Under the pieces are notes generated by a model. The model was not told the DNA's origin. It ran no database searches and was given only the letters and a program-made list of their open reading frames with translations. DNA of 64,000 nucleotides from Caprella mutica (taxonomy: Eukaryota; Arthropoda; Malacostraca; Amphipoda; Caprellidae): positions 1 through 64,000 of the forward strand of contig CANNZV010002457.1 of assembly GCA_947561585.1 (NCBI GenBank). The letters are read 5' to 3'. Of this stretch, positions 1 through 12,289 are shown piece after piece. The translations under genes and the position numbers were made by a program. How positions within the stretch are numbered: the stretch's first letter is position 1; every line of letters begins with the position of its first letter.

Positions 1-1
1 G

Positions 2-602
2 ACTGTGCTCTTCACTGATGAGATGCGAGCGACTCTTGACGGCCCTGACGGTTGGGCAAAGTCATGGACTGCCCATGGCTCTTCTCGTCCTCAGAGGATT
101 CGTCGTCAACAAGGAGGAGGAGGTGTTATGATGTGAGCTGGAATACTTGGAGACAGATTGGTGGGACCCTTCCGTATACCAGAGGGCGTTAAAATCACGT
201 CAGCTAATTATAATAGCTTTTTGAAGAACAATTTTGTTCCGTGGCTGAAGAGGCAACCAGGCTGCACTCAAGAAAAAGATCATTTTCATGCATGATAACG
301 CCCCGTCCCATGCAGCTACAGCCACCCGCAGTTACCTGGAAACTCTTAAGTTCTCGGATGATAAATTGATGGTCTGGCCCAGCTTCTCACCGGATTTAAA
401 TCCAATTGAAAACCTCTGGTTCATATTAAAACAAAAGTTTTATGCGGGAGGACGTCAATTCACAAACAAGGAGGACCTCTGGAGGGAAATTGAGAAAATC
501 TGTGAGAAGATAACACCAGATACTATAAATAAGTTGACTAGCTCCATGGATAGACGTCTTTTGAGGGTCGTTGACAAGAGGGGTGGTTTTACTGGGTATT
601 AA
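2..602 (+). pseudogene. Tc1/mariner (DD37E) transposase, 5'-truncated and broken
   Basis: C-terminal two thirds of an IS630/Tc1/mariner transposase, the DDE enzyme that cuts and pastes the element at TA sites. The window starts inside it. Reading from base 2 gives a first catalytic-type motif (FTDE) and a core strand ending VMM; a TGA at 134-136 interrupts it where the family normally has tryptophan. After an A-run near 270-280 the frame shifts by one, and 288-602 then reads openly with HDNAPSH (second catalytic Asp) and SPDLNPIENLW (catalytic Glu). I count 37 residues between these two acidic residues, which places it in the DD37E class rather than DD34E or DD34D. With an in-frame stop and a frameshift it should be inactive. 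The frameshift could be a sequencing error; the TGA is a separate defect. Confidence 0.85.
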
Positions 603-957
603 TAATTAAAATGCAGTTTTTGTTATAATTTCATTAATTTTGTATTTTCGAAGTAATTAAATTTGCACTCTTGTAGCTCCTGCATATAAATAACACTTTT
701 TGAGTTAAATAAAATTGTTTTTGAACGTTATATAAGCACTTTTATCCTCCTGCACAAGAGCGTGGTACTCTGAAATTATACCTTTTTAGGAAAAATCCTT
801 GTCAATTCACCAATAAGTATCACAGGCATTTGAAATTTCTTGGCATGTTACATCTGTATTGGACAAGTGTCTACTGAAAATTTCAATGGATTTGGATAAG
901 TTATACTCATTTTACAGCAAAATGTGTGATCTGCACAAAAGTGTGGCACGTAGTGTA
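603..957 (+). mobile_element. 3' non-coding tail of the DD37E element, probable terminus near 957
   Basis: AT-rich sequence after the transposase stop. It contains two related segments, CTGCACAAGAGCGTGG (about 751) and CTGCACAAAAGTGTGG (about 931), which look like subterminal direct repeats of a Tc1/mariner inverted terminal repeat. The second ends at ACGTAGTGTA, a plausible TA-flanked end. The 5' terminus lies outside the window, so the terminal repeat cannot be confirmed. Confidence 0.4.
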
Positions 958-3180
958 TTTAGCTTATCTTTATCCTCTATGTCTTCATAAGCTATTAATT
1001 TGATAATTTTATGTTTAATAAGTTTCTATAAAAGTTATAATCGGCTGGATAATAACATCTTAATTTGCTTACTCCACACATTTATTTTAAAACCTCGGGT
1101 CTCAAAGGATGGATTCTTACTGGTAGCAAAATTGAAAATTATCACTCGGTATTTGAGTACCTATATTTGATTAAATATAATAATAATATCGAAATAACAG
1201 TGATATATTAATGAAATGACAGATAAATTATAATAAAAATAAAGTAACATATCATAAAGAGTTACTAAAATATATCGAAACTGCATCATATCAATTACAT
1301 TACGATAGAAAATATTAATATGTTTTTGTATGATTATCTAAATAAATGACTATACATATTCATGTGAAACATAATGAGAATTGTAAATTATACTATAAAA
1401 GAACATAAACAAGGCAGAATGACGCAATAATGGAGATTTGTTACAAGTATGAGGATGGGCAGAAAGAACAGTCGTATTTTTATATTTATTCATTAATTAT
1501 GTATGAGAACACTACTAAATTACGAAATTCAATATAGTCAGTGTATATTTCTGATGGGCCACGTCACATGTGACTCATATAAATTTATCTAGTTTGTACA
1601 GCACTGTTATGATCACTTCTTGGGTTTGAGAATTGACACTAGACTTTCAAATTTTAATGGGAATATATGTGAATTTATCCCTTCAGAACGAATTGTTTAT
1701 TCTTTATTTCCATTATTCAGTAACTGATCTAATTAATGTCTATCAATTACACAGGAAATGAAAGCGGGTAATGACCGCTTCAATTTTATTATAGGCACAA
1801 ATATAAAAATACACAGTTTGGCAAATATGGATATGAGAATGATCGGAATAGAGGGTAGAACAGTAGATATTTATGTCCTATCCCAGCTAGTGTCGTGCCA
1901 ATTCTGACTTAAACAAGTGTTTAGGCAGGAGAGACTAAAACTTAGGCCTATGAGGGTACAATCAGAAAATCAAACAAATAGGCCTACTTTGGATACAAAC
2001 ACATGGGGATATAGAAACATACAATTTGGTTAGATGGTATAAACGGATTTCTGAGATGGTTGGTTATCGACGGGAAGTAAGCAATTATAGAAATTCAAAA
2101 CCCTAGAAGAAATGTTATTTTAGAGCTTTGTATAGATATAAATACGTAGTTATATACATATTTGAATTATAGTTCATAACACACTGCAATCGACAACGTT
2201 CGAGCTTTGTCCACAGCTAATGGGTAGCAGTATTTTTTTTTCAAATAACATATATTTTGATTATAAAAACAGATTTAGGAGTTTTACAAACGTAGTAATA
2301 TAGTATAAATTATACCCACATGGTTTATCACTCCATGTATGCCGACCAATATCTAATAATAATTCGATATTATAAAATTCGTTAAAACTTATTTAGGACA
2401 TAGAAACTCACATCTTACTCGTTTAGTGTGAAAACTATATACAAAACATCATTTAAACAAGAAAACCAAAGCCAGTTTTAGAAAATAGCTGAGAATGTTT
2501 TTTTTTCGATTTAAAAAAATACGAAAATATAGGATTTAAAAAAAATGTTAGTTAGCGTGATCGAAAGAATGCTGGAAAGAAAACAAAAAGTATCGGTTAT
2601 TAGTTTTGTCAAAAATGTCACAAGGATTCTCAAACTGTCTTCGTTTTTATTTTAACATATAACCGTATTGACTTTTGAAATTGGAAAACAATTATAGAAT
2701 ACTCCTTTTCACAAAAACTAACACCAAAATCGAAAAAGTTACACGAACATAATGAGTTTACTTTGCGAAGTTACAACTGAAACTTGCAAATTTTAGGACA
2801 ATCGATCCACAAATAAAAACGTTTTCTGGAAGTTGGGTTGATTCCATTAAATACATGTGAAATGTGATTGATTAAAATTTAACTTAACGTTTAACAGCAA
2901 ACAGCCAGTAGCTTTAAAACCCGTAAACATAGGAAATAATAGTCCGAATTACAACAGTTCGGGCCCATTCACAACAGACAGCTTCAGGATGGAGCCCCAA
3001 GGGTCAATTATTGCCTGTGTATTTTTTTACTTAAGCTTACAAAATATATACATAGCAAAATTAAAAAATACACAAATAAAATTATCAATAAGATGCAGCT
3101 AAGGTTCAAGGAAAGTTAAAACTTGTGAAACCTAATTTAAAATCTATGAACACTAAAAAATTAAGAAAAACTATATTAAA
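958..3180. other. AT-rich stretch without recognisable genes
   Basis: I see no coding exon, RNA gene or clear terminal repeats. The only compositional break is a GC-richer patch around 2950-3010, which reads like part of a repeat 3' end but cannot be classified. Confidence 0.5.
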
Positions 3181-3202
3181 TGATTTACCATATGATTCAA
3201 TT

Positions 3203-3222
3203 CTAGTGGCTAGCACCTCCAA
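3203..3222 (-). repeat. Dispersed GGTGCTAGCCACT-box (copy 1)
   Basis: On the minus strand this reads TTTTGGAGGTGCTAGCCACT followed by a GAATTGAAT-like tail. The same word with the same flanks recurs at 6010, 6341, 16907 and 60605. It looks like the conserved end of a dispersed repeat whose remaining sequence has diverged. Confidence 0.5.
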
Positions 3223-3980
3223 AAATAATATTTACAAATGATCGCATTCAAGTTTTATTGCGGTCTAACACTTTGTTTCATCAAGAGAAGGTTACTCAAT
3301 TTACCTAATAGAAAAAAATAAATAATAGTAGAAACGTTTCATATCAATTGATATGGGATACATTTTTTTTTCTAATACATTTAATGAAATAAATACTAAT
3401 TTTAATATCAAAATATATGAAAAATAGACATAAAGGACTTGATTATATAATACATTTTTTACGTTAAATAACGTTCAGTCTGCCAAGCGCGTCCATGTCG
3501 CCGAAGATCTTTGAATACATATTTTGAGGGAAATATATCTTTTTGAGATCTTGGAGAAAATTTCCTAATTAATTCCTATGTTTACATGCATTTATTGGAG
3601 ACATTTCACAGAATTCTGGTTATTTTGGTATTTTGGAAACAGATTTGAAAATCTTTGGAGACAAATTGCTCAAAAAAAAAAATCTTGGAGACAGATTTGC
3701 CACACTTTACAGACTGGTATAACGTGTTTTTTTTAATTCTGAAGTCTTTTGTAAAATAGAATAAACCAAATTCCTTTCATATTTATGTTAATCTAAATAA
3801 TTACTTATGCATATTATTTAAATTATAATTCCTAAAATTGTATTACGCATGTTTGAACTACATACAACAGTAAGTAACTAATATAGCTACCGTAAGTCAC
3901 TTTGAGCATATAATTAGTATGCACACTATATTGAATAATTTATGAAATTCAAATATGCATTTTGGTCCAGCATATATGCC
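3223..3980. other. AT-rich stretch, nothing recognised
   Basis: No gene-like reading frames with known motifs. Several copies of a TTGGAGACA-type word occur between 3540 and 3710, too loosely spaced to call a tandem array. Confidence 0.4.
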
Positions 3981-3981
3981 A

Positions 3982-4093
3982 GTGACTTTCTGCATTTTTT
4001 ATGCGGCATATATATTCCGAGAGCAGAGATCAGCATATAATATGCTGCATGTCGCGCAACTTATGCAGCGTATTATATACTGCAGAGAGTCAC
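3982..4093. repeat. Short fold-back element
   Basis: GTGACTTTCTGCA (3982-3994) is mirrored by TGCAGAGAGTCAC (4081-4093), and the interior (GCATATA / TATATAC, GCATATAATATGC) is also partly self-complementary. The 112-bp unit could fold into a hairpin typical of a tiny non-autonomous DNA transposon. No target duplication was found. Confidence 0.45.
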
Positions 4094-5690
4094 GTCTGTT
4101 GTAATAAAGTTTGTCTTCATCTTTATCTTGAGTAACCTTGAGTAATTGTTTGCAAGAAGCATTCTGATCAAAAACTTAATAAACTATATTTATGTATTCT
4201 AAATATAGATAATAATATTACTTCATTTAATGTATAATCATTATACATATTTTTTTCTATTTATCATCATTTAATTTAGTCTATCACTCCCAAGATGGCA
4301 ACAACACTAGAAGCTGCGCAGTGAGAATGCGCACGAATTTTAGTGATTTGATGTGTGATATCAATATGCTATTAGCTTATATGTTATATATATTAGTTAG
4401 ATGTGAATCATTTATTATTAACCTTATTCCAAATATGAATTTCCAATTAGTTTTACATTATTTAGTTGATATACAAAGAATAATGAATACATTAAGATTT
4501 AAGAAGGAATTATAAGAAGTGATAGTAAGTAGTTTGTTAACTATTGTCAGTCAGCTAATTAGATGGGTAACTTCGATATAAAATGGTATATTTATTCAAG
4601 CAGCTTTTTCATTCATTTACTATTGAAGAAATAATTCAAATTTACGTTTATAATTATGATATTAATATTTCTAAAGTATTTGTTGAGATTTTAATCTATT
4701 AAAAAATAGTGTAAATTTGATGTCCGTCACAATATGGATATAAAAACAAACATTTTAAGAAGAATAGGTATATTATATTATCTTTTGTCTTAAGAAAGAT
4801 ATGTTATTTAAGAGTTAGTGAAAACTATTGCTAATATAGTTATGCCACCTGTGCAACATTGTCCCAATATTGAATATGTTATTGACTTTTAACAGTTTTT
4901 TATAATTTAGTCTGCCATGAAACATTGTTACCTGAGAGGTAATAGTTAAACCATTGTATAATAGAAAACCTCCTGAAGTATCTGTACAAAAGGATATTTC
5001 AATGCTCTCTGATTAATATTTAGAATGTGAAATTGTGTTTTAAAATTAACTGTTTCCGCTAAAAATTAACTAGGGTAAGTTCTTAATCATCGGTCAGTTC
5101 AACATTTTCAGACAAGTTTGAAAAAAATAAGTAATAACTATTATTTAATTTCAATTTTAATTGGTATCCATGATACCTGCAGGTATCATGGAAAATTTTA
5201 TGGCCACAGTACTCGGAAAGTGGGTTTTATCACAAGTCAGGATAGGTCAATAATAATTTTTTTGTGGTTAATGAAGTATATTAACGCCCACTTACCGATT
5301 ACTGTACGTGTCCGATTACTGCAACATTTTAATAATACAGAATAAGACATTTTAGAATTGGAGAGTTAGTGAAAAATAAATAAATATTTTATTAATGGTT
5401 ATAACAATATTGCCAATGTAGTCCCAATAACCATTGTTAATTGTTACCAGAATGTTAACAATGCAAACCATTCCATTATAGAAAACTTCCCGAAGTAACT
5501 ATTGTAAATTATATTTTAAATGTTTCTAAGATTAATATTAAGCATATGAACAACTTTTTTTTAAATATAAATTGGTTCCACTTAATTGACTAACTGTGCT
5601 ACAGATTATTATTATAATTTATAGTAAAATGAATGACTGGATGAAGAGTTAATATAATTGAACGCCACAGAATTCAGATAATATAATATT
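4094..5690. other. AT-rich stretch; one perfect 24-bp palindrome
   Basis: No gene recognised. A perfect 24-bp palindrome centred on CCTGCAGG lies at 5168-5191. The same core sits at the heart of the inverted repeat at 51597-51666, so the two may derive from one transposon family. Confidence 0.4.
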
Positions 5691-5699
5691 ATTTTATTC

Positions 5700-6380
5700 A
5701 CGGAAATAATGTTCTTTCATTCAAGTTCATAAGCTTTAATTTGCTCTGAAGAAATAGCGAAGTTACCCTTTGAAATGTGAATCATGAAATAAAAACGTTA
5801 TGTAGTTCTTTTCTATAAATCAAATCCGGATATAGTATGACGGTATTATATTAAATATTAAAAAATCTTTTAATAATGTCTTATTAAATAATAATAATCA
5901 GTTTTTCCTAATTTCTTTATTTCTATTAGGTAATTGATGAATCAGTTGTTTTTGATGGACACAGTTAAGAATTCTGAACTCATTTGGAGAATGTTTAATT
6001 ATCTTTGGGAGTGCTAGCCACTCAGAAGGAATAAGAATAAATATTTTAATGCAGAAAGTAGTTTCTAGGATAAAATTTCCTCCGAGAGAACAACGAAATT
6101 CCCCTTTCGAATGTAAAATACATAATAAAATTCATTTTATGATTCTTTCTATGAATAAAAATCAGAAATAGCATTACTGTATTATATTGAATAGTTCGAA
6201 ATCTTATTTTAAATTTTATTAATTGATAATAATCATTTTTTGCTAATTTGTTTTTTTCTGTTAGGTAAATTGAGTAGACCTGCAGTTTTTAGTAGACTGA
6301 GTTAGGATGCGCGTCCAAGAAATTCCATTTTAATTTTGGGGGTGCTAGCCACTCAGAAGGAATAAAGATAAATAAGAACT
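5700..6380 (+). repeat. Diverged tandem duplication, period about 331 bp, with GCTAGCCACTC box in each unit
   Basis: Two successive units align along their length: each has a GAAATAGCGAAGTT/GAGAACAACGAAATT-like start, a run near CTTTCTATRAAT, a polypyrimidine TTTCTRTTAGGTAA segment, and the box GTGCTAGCCACTCAGAAGGAATAA at 6010 and 6342. Spacing between the boxes is 331 bp. Divergence is substantial, so the duplication is old. No coding potential is evident. Confidence 0.6.
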
Positions 6381-6590
6381 GCTCTAGAACTATCCTGAAG
6401 ATGTCTGTGGTGAATGGAAGAGAAGGGGTGGTATCGTTTGGACCCAAACTGCTGTAATTTGGACAGGGGCGTATCTAGGATTCGGTCAAGGGGGGGGGGG
6501 GCACTTTTCAAAAAATTTAACTTTTCTGAAAAAAATCTACGGATAATTTCTCAGACTGGTCAGTTATTTCAATTACTTTGAACATGATTA

Positions 6591-8181
6591 CACTGTGTTC
6601 CGTCAGAAGCGTCATTTATTAAATTGCGAAATGGGAGGACGTCATTATGTTCATGAAGTATAAAGAATGGACTTTATCCTATTAATATTACCATTTTTCT
6701 TAAACCTTAAAATTGTTTTTGAATTTGAGAAGAAATGCATCATCCTGTACTCTGTAGTTTGCCAAAACACCTTTTTCTTCAACAGTAAGTCGAAAATTCA
6801 TGCTTCACTCCATGACAAGAGGAAGGGCAGCTAAATCTTACCACCTGAAAAAGTTCACAAGAGTTCGTGGTCTATTCAATGAAACTGGTTCCATTCACAA
6901 GAAAAGCAAATGATAACAAAACCAAAAAGAACAGAAACAGTGATTCAGGAGGTGAAGAGTTTCTATGAAGAACCCCCAGTTTCTCAGCAGAATTCACCAA
7001 CCATTACTCCGTTGTGGAGGATCGTCAGGTGTATACACTAATGAAAATCCCTGAAATATCAACGGAATAAAGGATAGGTATGATGCTAAGGTTATATCTT
7101 TGTTGCCATTATTAATTGAATGGATATGATCTTTCATGCATTCCTTGATGATGATGGCAACTTGTTAATGGTGTTTCATATCTCAGATTGCTACAGGACA
7201 ATATTTGGTGCTAGTTTGCTATTCGATCTGATCATCATTTACTGGTTTTGCATGCGATCTATTTAGAATTTATTAGCAAATATAAAAGATACAAACAGGT
7301 ATACGAGATACTAAATATATATGGTATTTTCTTTTCTTAAATAATTATATACCATTTACATATACAATGCCTTATTATGGAAATACTTCAAGAAAATATC
7401 GTTATATAAACTGCATCCTACCAAACTTATTTGAATACAAAGTAAAAATAAGCAATTAATATATGTTTATTTTTTACTTTTAATGCATTGTGACAATATC
7501 ATCTTGTCTATATTGTTTGTTTTGTATCACAGTTACTCAAAAAAAAAAATTATCATAATTATTAAAATTAAAATAAATAAAATACATAATCAGATAAAAT
7601 TAACCTCCCAGATCGCATACCAACCTAGCATCCCTTATTTGGCCCATACTGCACCATTCTGCATCTCGTTCTTCACTTTGGTGGATGCAAGACAGCGCTC
7701 CACCACATAGAACAAATGCAGTTCTAGAATTTCTCATTGAAAAGGTTAGAGGTCGATTCATTAGCAGAAGAACGGAAAATTCCTGGCCAGCACACAATCA
7801 ATATCTCAACCCTTTAGATTTTCACTTCTTGGCTGCATCACAAACTCGAGTTTATATATGAAAAAGAATATTCCATTGTGTCTCTTATACAAAGTGTTTA
7901 AAGTTTTGCTGAAAGGTATAACCCGGAGACCCCTAAGGAATTTGAAAGAATGTTTCGAAGTTTGCTTCGTTCTGTCTTCAGGCTGGAGGAGGTCATTTTC
8001 AACAACTTCTGTAGGGCCACAGGAGATGTGGTTCATTTGATATAGCCATATATATAGGACAATAAATGTTTAATAATGATACTTTCTTTTCCATCAACGT
8101 GGTGTATCTATGATGACAATTGATGCATTAGAAGTGCTTCTAATTCGCAATTTAAAATGTCGTTTCTGATGGAACGCAGTG
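6591..8181 (+). pseudogene. DD41D (rosa-like) mariner element, degenerate, plus-oriented copy
   Basis: The terminal repeat CACTGTGTTCCGTCAGAAGC at 6591 is mirrored by a TCTGATGGAACGCAGTG-type end at 8181; a TA precedes the left end. Near 6850-7030 the translation gives helix-turn-helix-type pieces (GLFNETGS-like, VIQEVKSF), and near 7680-7830 it gives WMQDSAPPH and LNPLDF, matching the second and third catalytic acids of a Tc1/mariner transposase. I count 41 residues between them, the DD41D class. Numerous stops and frameshifts make it non-functional. Confidence 0.65.
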
Positions 8182-8304
8182 TGTCAGTGGATGTTTTATA
8201 TAGTCCATAAGCTGTATATCAAGTCTAATAGACTGATAATTATTAACTTAATAACAATATTCAATCATTTGCTGCAGCAAAAATAATCAAAACCATACTG
8301 CTAC

Positions 8305-9538
8305 ACTGTGTTTCATCAGATAACGTAATTTTTTAATTGCGAATTAGAAGCACTTAAAAATAAGTCAAATACCATTAGAGATGCATCACTTTGAAGGAAA
8401 AGAAAGGATTTTTATTATTATTAAACATTACTTGTCCTATATCATATGAGGCACATCTCCTGAGAGACTGAGGTCCTACAAAAGTTGTTGAAAATGACCC
8501 CTTACGATGTGAAGACAGAACGATGCGCGCTTCAGAACATTCTTGCATACTTTCTTGAGAGTCTTATAGTTATATATTTGAGCGGAGATTTGAGCACATT
8601 GTACAAGAGACTCATTGGGATCTGTTTCTTTTTATATATAAACTTATATTTCCGTACTTCTGCTAATCCCTCGACCTCGAAACTTTTCCTTAAATTTTAG
8701 AGCTGCATTTGTGCAATATGATCTTGCATCCACCAAAGTGAAGAAGTTGCAGGCTGGGCCAAATAATGTGCTGGAGCAATCAGAGTTTTAAAAACCAAAA
8801 ACTGATAATAAGTTGCCATATTCGTTAAGGAATGCTTGAACAATTGGAACCATTCCATTAATAATTGCAACGAAGATCATTACCTTAGCATCATACCTAT
8901 CATTTGTTTTCCAGATATTTCGTGGATTTTCATTAGTATTCTTTCGATGTGTTTTTGATGGAGGCTAATTAACTTCTCGATCGTCTGTCCAAGCGTTTCA
9001 ATTGGCAATGTTGGATGGTTGCTGCATAATCCACTCACAAAACCGCTATTTATGTGGTTTCCATTGATGGTCGAATTGAAATTCAATGATAAAAACGGAA
9101 ACTAAATGAATGTATAAAGATCCTCCACAACGTGGTTTTGGTGTGGATGAAATCTGCTGAACAGCTTTTCTGAGAGAAAAACTAGTGATTTCTTCAAAGA
9201 AACTCTTCACCTCCTGAATCACTGTTTGTGTTCTTTTTGTTTTTGTTTTCATTTTCTTTTTCTTGTGAATAGAACCAGTTTCATTGAATAGACCACGAAC
9301 TCTTGTGAACTTTTTCAAGTGGTAGGATTTAGTCCCCCTTCCATTTATCTTGGGAAAGCATGAATGCATTTCTTCTCAAATTCAAAAACATTTTTAAATT
9401 GAAGAACAATGCTAATATTAATAGGGTGATAGAAATCCACTCTCTATGGACAAAATGGCTTATACATAATAAGGCTGGAAGCAATTCAATTTCCTCCATT
9501 TCGCAATTTAAAAATGACGATTTTGATAGAATACAGTG
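8305..9538 (-). pseudogene. DD41D mariner element, degenerate, minus-oriented copy
   Basis: Mirror-image relative of the plus-strand copy. Its ends are CACTGTGTTTCATCAG at 8305 (after TA) and the inverse GATAGAATACAGTG ending at 9538. On the minus strand 9370-9110 encodes the N-terminal DNA-binding part (KKFTRVRGLFNETGSIHKK, then VIQEVKSFFEE), the best-preserved piece. The minus strand of about 8765-8460 corresponds to the catalytic region but lacks an intact catalytic motif. At 1.23 kb it is shorter than the plus copy and has internal deletions. Confidence 0.6.
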
Positions 9539-9715
9539 TTCAAGCATGTCAAAAGCAATTAAAAATAATCAAATAATTGACATTTCTTCAATTTGGAGAA
9601 TTAATCCATATATTTTAATTAATCCGTAGATTTATTTTTAAAAAGTTCAGACCTCAAGGGGGGGGGGGGGGGTATATGCCCCAAATGCCCCCCCCCCCCC
9701 TTGTATACGCGCCTG

Positions 9716-10490
9716 ACAAGAGTAAGAATCTATTTGTTTCCTTCAGCGGTCGTTGTCAAAGGTCCTACGATATCAACAGATACGCTTTCAAATGGTTTTG
9801 TAGGCAAAGAAGCAGCTTTTAGATTAATAGGACAAGGTGCGCATACATCACAGTCGTTGGTAAATAATTTAATATGACGCGTCTCATGTGGGTGGCAATA
9901 TCGAAATTTAAATTGGAATAATGTATGTTTCCAACCACCGCGCAGTATGTAATGCACTGATTTTATAGCTTTTTCTAATAGAACTGATGGTACTACAACG
10001 TTTAATATACAAGACTCTCTTATTGTCAAATCGTCTTCTCCTGTATATTATTCCGTCTATCAACAAATATTTATCTAAATCAGGAATGTTATTTGTTCCT
10101 TTTACATTACTCGTCTTGTTTGTCTCACTTCTTTTATTTAGTAAAGCTCCTGAGATGTTTATACAGAAATCATCTTGTCTTTGTGCTTTCTTTAGTTCGT
10201 CGTTAGTCCAGCTTACTTCTGTCAATGACGGTACGCAAGGCGTCAGTACGTCTGTGTTCAATGTTATGCTGTCTTCATCAGTTTGTATGTTATCGATGAA
10301 ATCATTGTCGTCAGCATCTTGTCCAGTAGATAAAGAAATCACGGGACTTTCACGAAAAGTTGGGTCATTTAATATGTCTTCTATCCTACTGAGGTAGTTT
10401 GCTACTAAATTTAATTTTCCAGGATAATATTTTACAGTTAACTGAAATTTCTGAATCGTAAGTGACCACCTAGCTAAACTAAGCTAGGCC
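9716..10490 (-). pseudogene. Ty3/gypsy pol remnant (RNase H end to integrase zinc-binding domain)
   Basis: On the minus strand, starting near 10490, the reading gives LARW-SLTIQKF and KYYPGKLNLVANYLSR, the characteristic end of a retrotransposon RNase H domain. A linker follows, then a frameshift near 10000-10030, then an H2C2 integrase zinc-binding segment and FESVSVDIVGPL, the start of the integrase catalytic core. It stops abruptly at 9716 against the fold-back element. No LTRs are visible, so only an internal fragment remains. It differs from the complete gypsy element at 53145-57890 and is a separate family or lineage. Confidence 0.75.
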
Positions 10491-10641
10491 AATCAAAAAC
10501 AAATAACTTTGAGAATTCATGCTTCTCACTTTTAATTAATAAATTAAATTTAACAACTAAGAAAATTTTAATTAATATAGAGCGAAATTGATATTGTCCT
10601 TAATTAAGACAATATCCATTTATTCTAAAAAGAGGGGGTTA

Positions 10642-12038
10642 TGTAAGGATCTGTAGTCACACCCTGTAGTTATCAGACCTATACATATATAGTAAACGCT
10701 CCGCTCACGGACTAAGTGTTAGTAGTATATTGGCTTGTGTTATATTGGCTTGTGTTAGCACAAGCCAATATAACACTAACACCGAGTCCGAGAGCAGAGC
10801 GTACACTATACTGTATATAGGTCTGATAACTAGAGCCCGGATTTCCAGTTCTTATGCTATAAACGCTATTTTGACTATAAAATCTATTTGACTAGAAATT
10901 AAAAGATAAAACTAATAATTACGGTATAAACGACTATAAAAACTGTGATAAACCATCTTTTATGTGCAAAATATATTCTTAACAGGTTATTATATTATTG
11001 ATAAATTAAACATGCCAGAGACATTTAAATTAGTATGCCATTTCATTCACATTTTTTATAGTAATATTCCATAGAAAACGTACGAGCATAATTATTGATA
11101 ATTTAAACTGAATTTAAAAATGAATAAATCACTACTCAATACAGTATAATATTATGTAGTTTTCTTAAATAAATAGAATGATATATGAAGATATGCCCAA
11201 TAAAATAAATATATGCTATTTATATATTGTGACCGGTTAATTTCGCTCTTTGCGTAAAGAAGTTACTTTGAGGCGTTTGAGCACACTCATTTATGAACGT
11301 CATAGTTAATTGAGTGCTCATGTTGTAAAAACCAAACAACCCAAAGTGAAACAACCCGAAACTGTTTTGAAGTTGAAATTAGCTTTTCAAAATTGAAAAG
11401 GATTTTAACTGACAATAGACTAAGCATGACAGCTGTAAATGTCAATAAAATGTTGGTAATTTCTCGTAATGAAGTTTAATTGTTTCATTAAAAAGTAGCA
11501 TATTTATTATATCAAAAATTATTGTTACTGTTTTTGCATTTGGTTTGTGCTGTTCTATTTGAGTTTCGTGGTTATATTTTCTTAGTTGGCTGTGTTTCTT
11601 GGGTAAATTTTGTTTAGTTTTCTTTCATCCTGTTAGTTTCTTGTAAAATAAAAGTTACGTATAAATTTAGCAACTTAGATTTTATTTACTATTTATTAAA
11701 CTCAAAGTTTTATAAATACGATATTATACGTACACATTTGCCATTAATTGTTGCGTAAGTTCTGTGAATAATAATTAAAAATCAACTATTTACATATAAA
11801 AAAGAATGGCCTAGTTACCCTGAATTTTCTTCTAAAATTTTCTATAATGCAGATAAAAGAAAGGAAATGCATTAATTCTAGGACACACTCAGCTATTATA
11901 AGGAATCTTTTTAGCGACTTTAAAACTCTTTTTTTAGAGCTATGAAAACTGTTTTCAAGCGCTATTTCGACTACTTCCGTTAGAACTATAAATCCGGGCT
12001 CTACTGATAACTACAGGGTGTGACTACAGATCCTTACA
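10642..12038. mobile_element. Palindromic MITE split by a hAT-like insertion
   Basis: The outer ends TGTAAGGATCTGTAGTCACA (10642) and their inverse ending at 12038 match. Removing the inner insertion (10831-12003 plus one target copy) leaves a unit of about 216 bp that is an almost complete hairpin, centred on TTGGCTTGTGTTAGCACAAGCCAA near 10755. There is no coding capacity. The superfamily is not determined because the target duplication is unclear. Confidence 0.75.
10831..12003. mobile_element. hAT-like non-autonomous element with 8-bp target duplication
   Basis: The element begins TAGAGCCCGGATTT and ends AAATCCGGGCTCTA, and is flanked on both sides by CTGATAAC (10823-10830 and 12004-12011). 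An 8-bp duplication and a TA-R-G start fit hAT transposons. It is 1173 bp and has no coding sequence that I recognise, so it is non-autonomous. It inserted into the hairpin MITE. A truncated, inverted relative lies in an intron of the NACHT gene at 32195-32700. Confidence 0.8.
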
Positions 12039-12289
12039 CAGGTAACATCAACAAACTGAGGGAATTGGGTGAGTTGCCAGATTTTGTAATCATACAAAAC
12101 ACAAGTAGTGGAGATATTAGTCATGGTGGTAGCATTGGTGATGGTGTCAATGGTGGTGGTGCTCAGAATGCAGTGAAACTTATGATGTCATATTCAGTAG
12201 TCTGGCACCAAATGTGCAGGAGTATCATTGTCAATCAAAAAATTAAAGAGCAAAAAGGAGACGTGAAGAAAGACACGAGGTATGATCAG

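Larger units (their letters stand above)
6464..9715. mobile_element. 3.25-kb fold-back composite element with G-tract termini
   Basis: The left end CAGGGGCGTATCTAGG plus a long G-run is mirrored at the right by a C-run and TATACGCGCCTG, so the unit has inverted ends of hAT-like type (CAGGGGCG). Inside, each arm carries a DD41D mariner remnant in opposite orientation: 6591-8181 plus, 8305-9538 minus. Similarity between arms continues outside the mariner copies, for example AATCTACGGATAATT against its mirror near 9630. I found no convincing 8-bp target duplication. The arms are diverged, so this is an old large inverted repeat. Confidence 0.65.
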
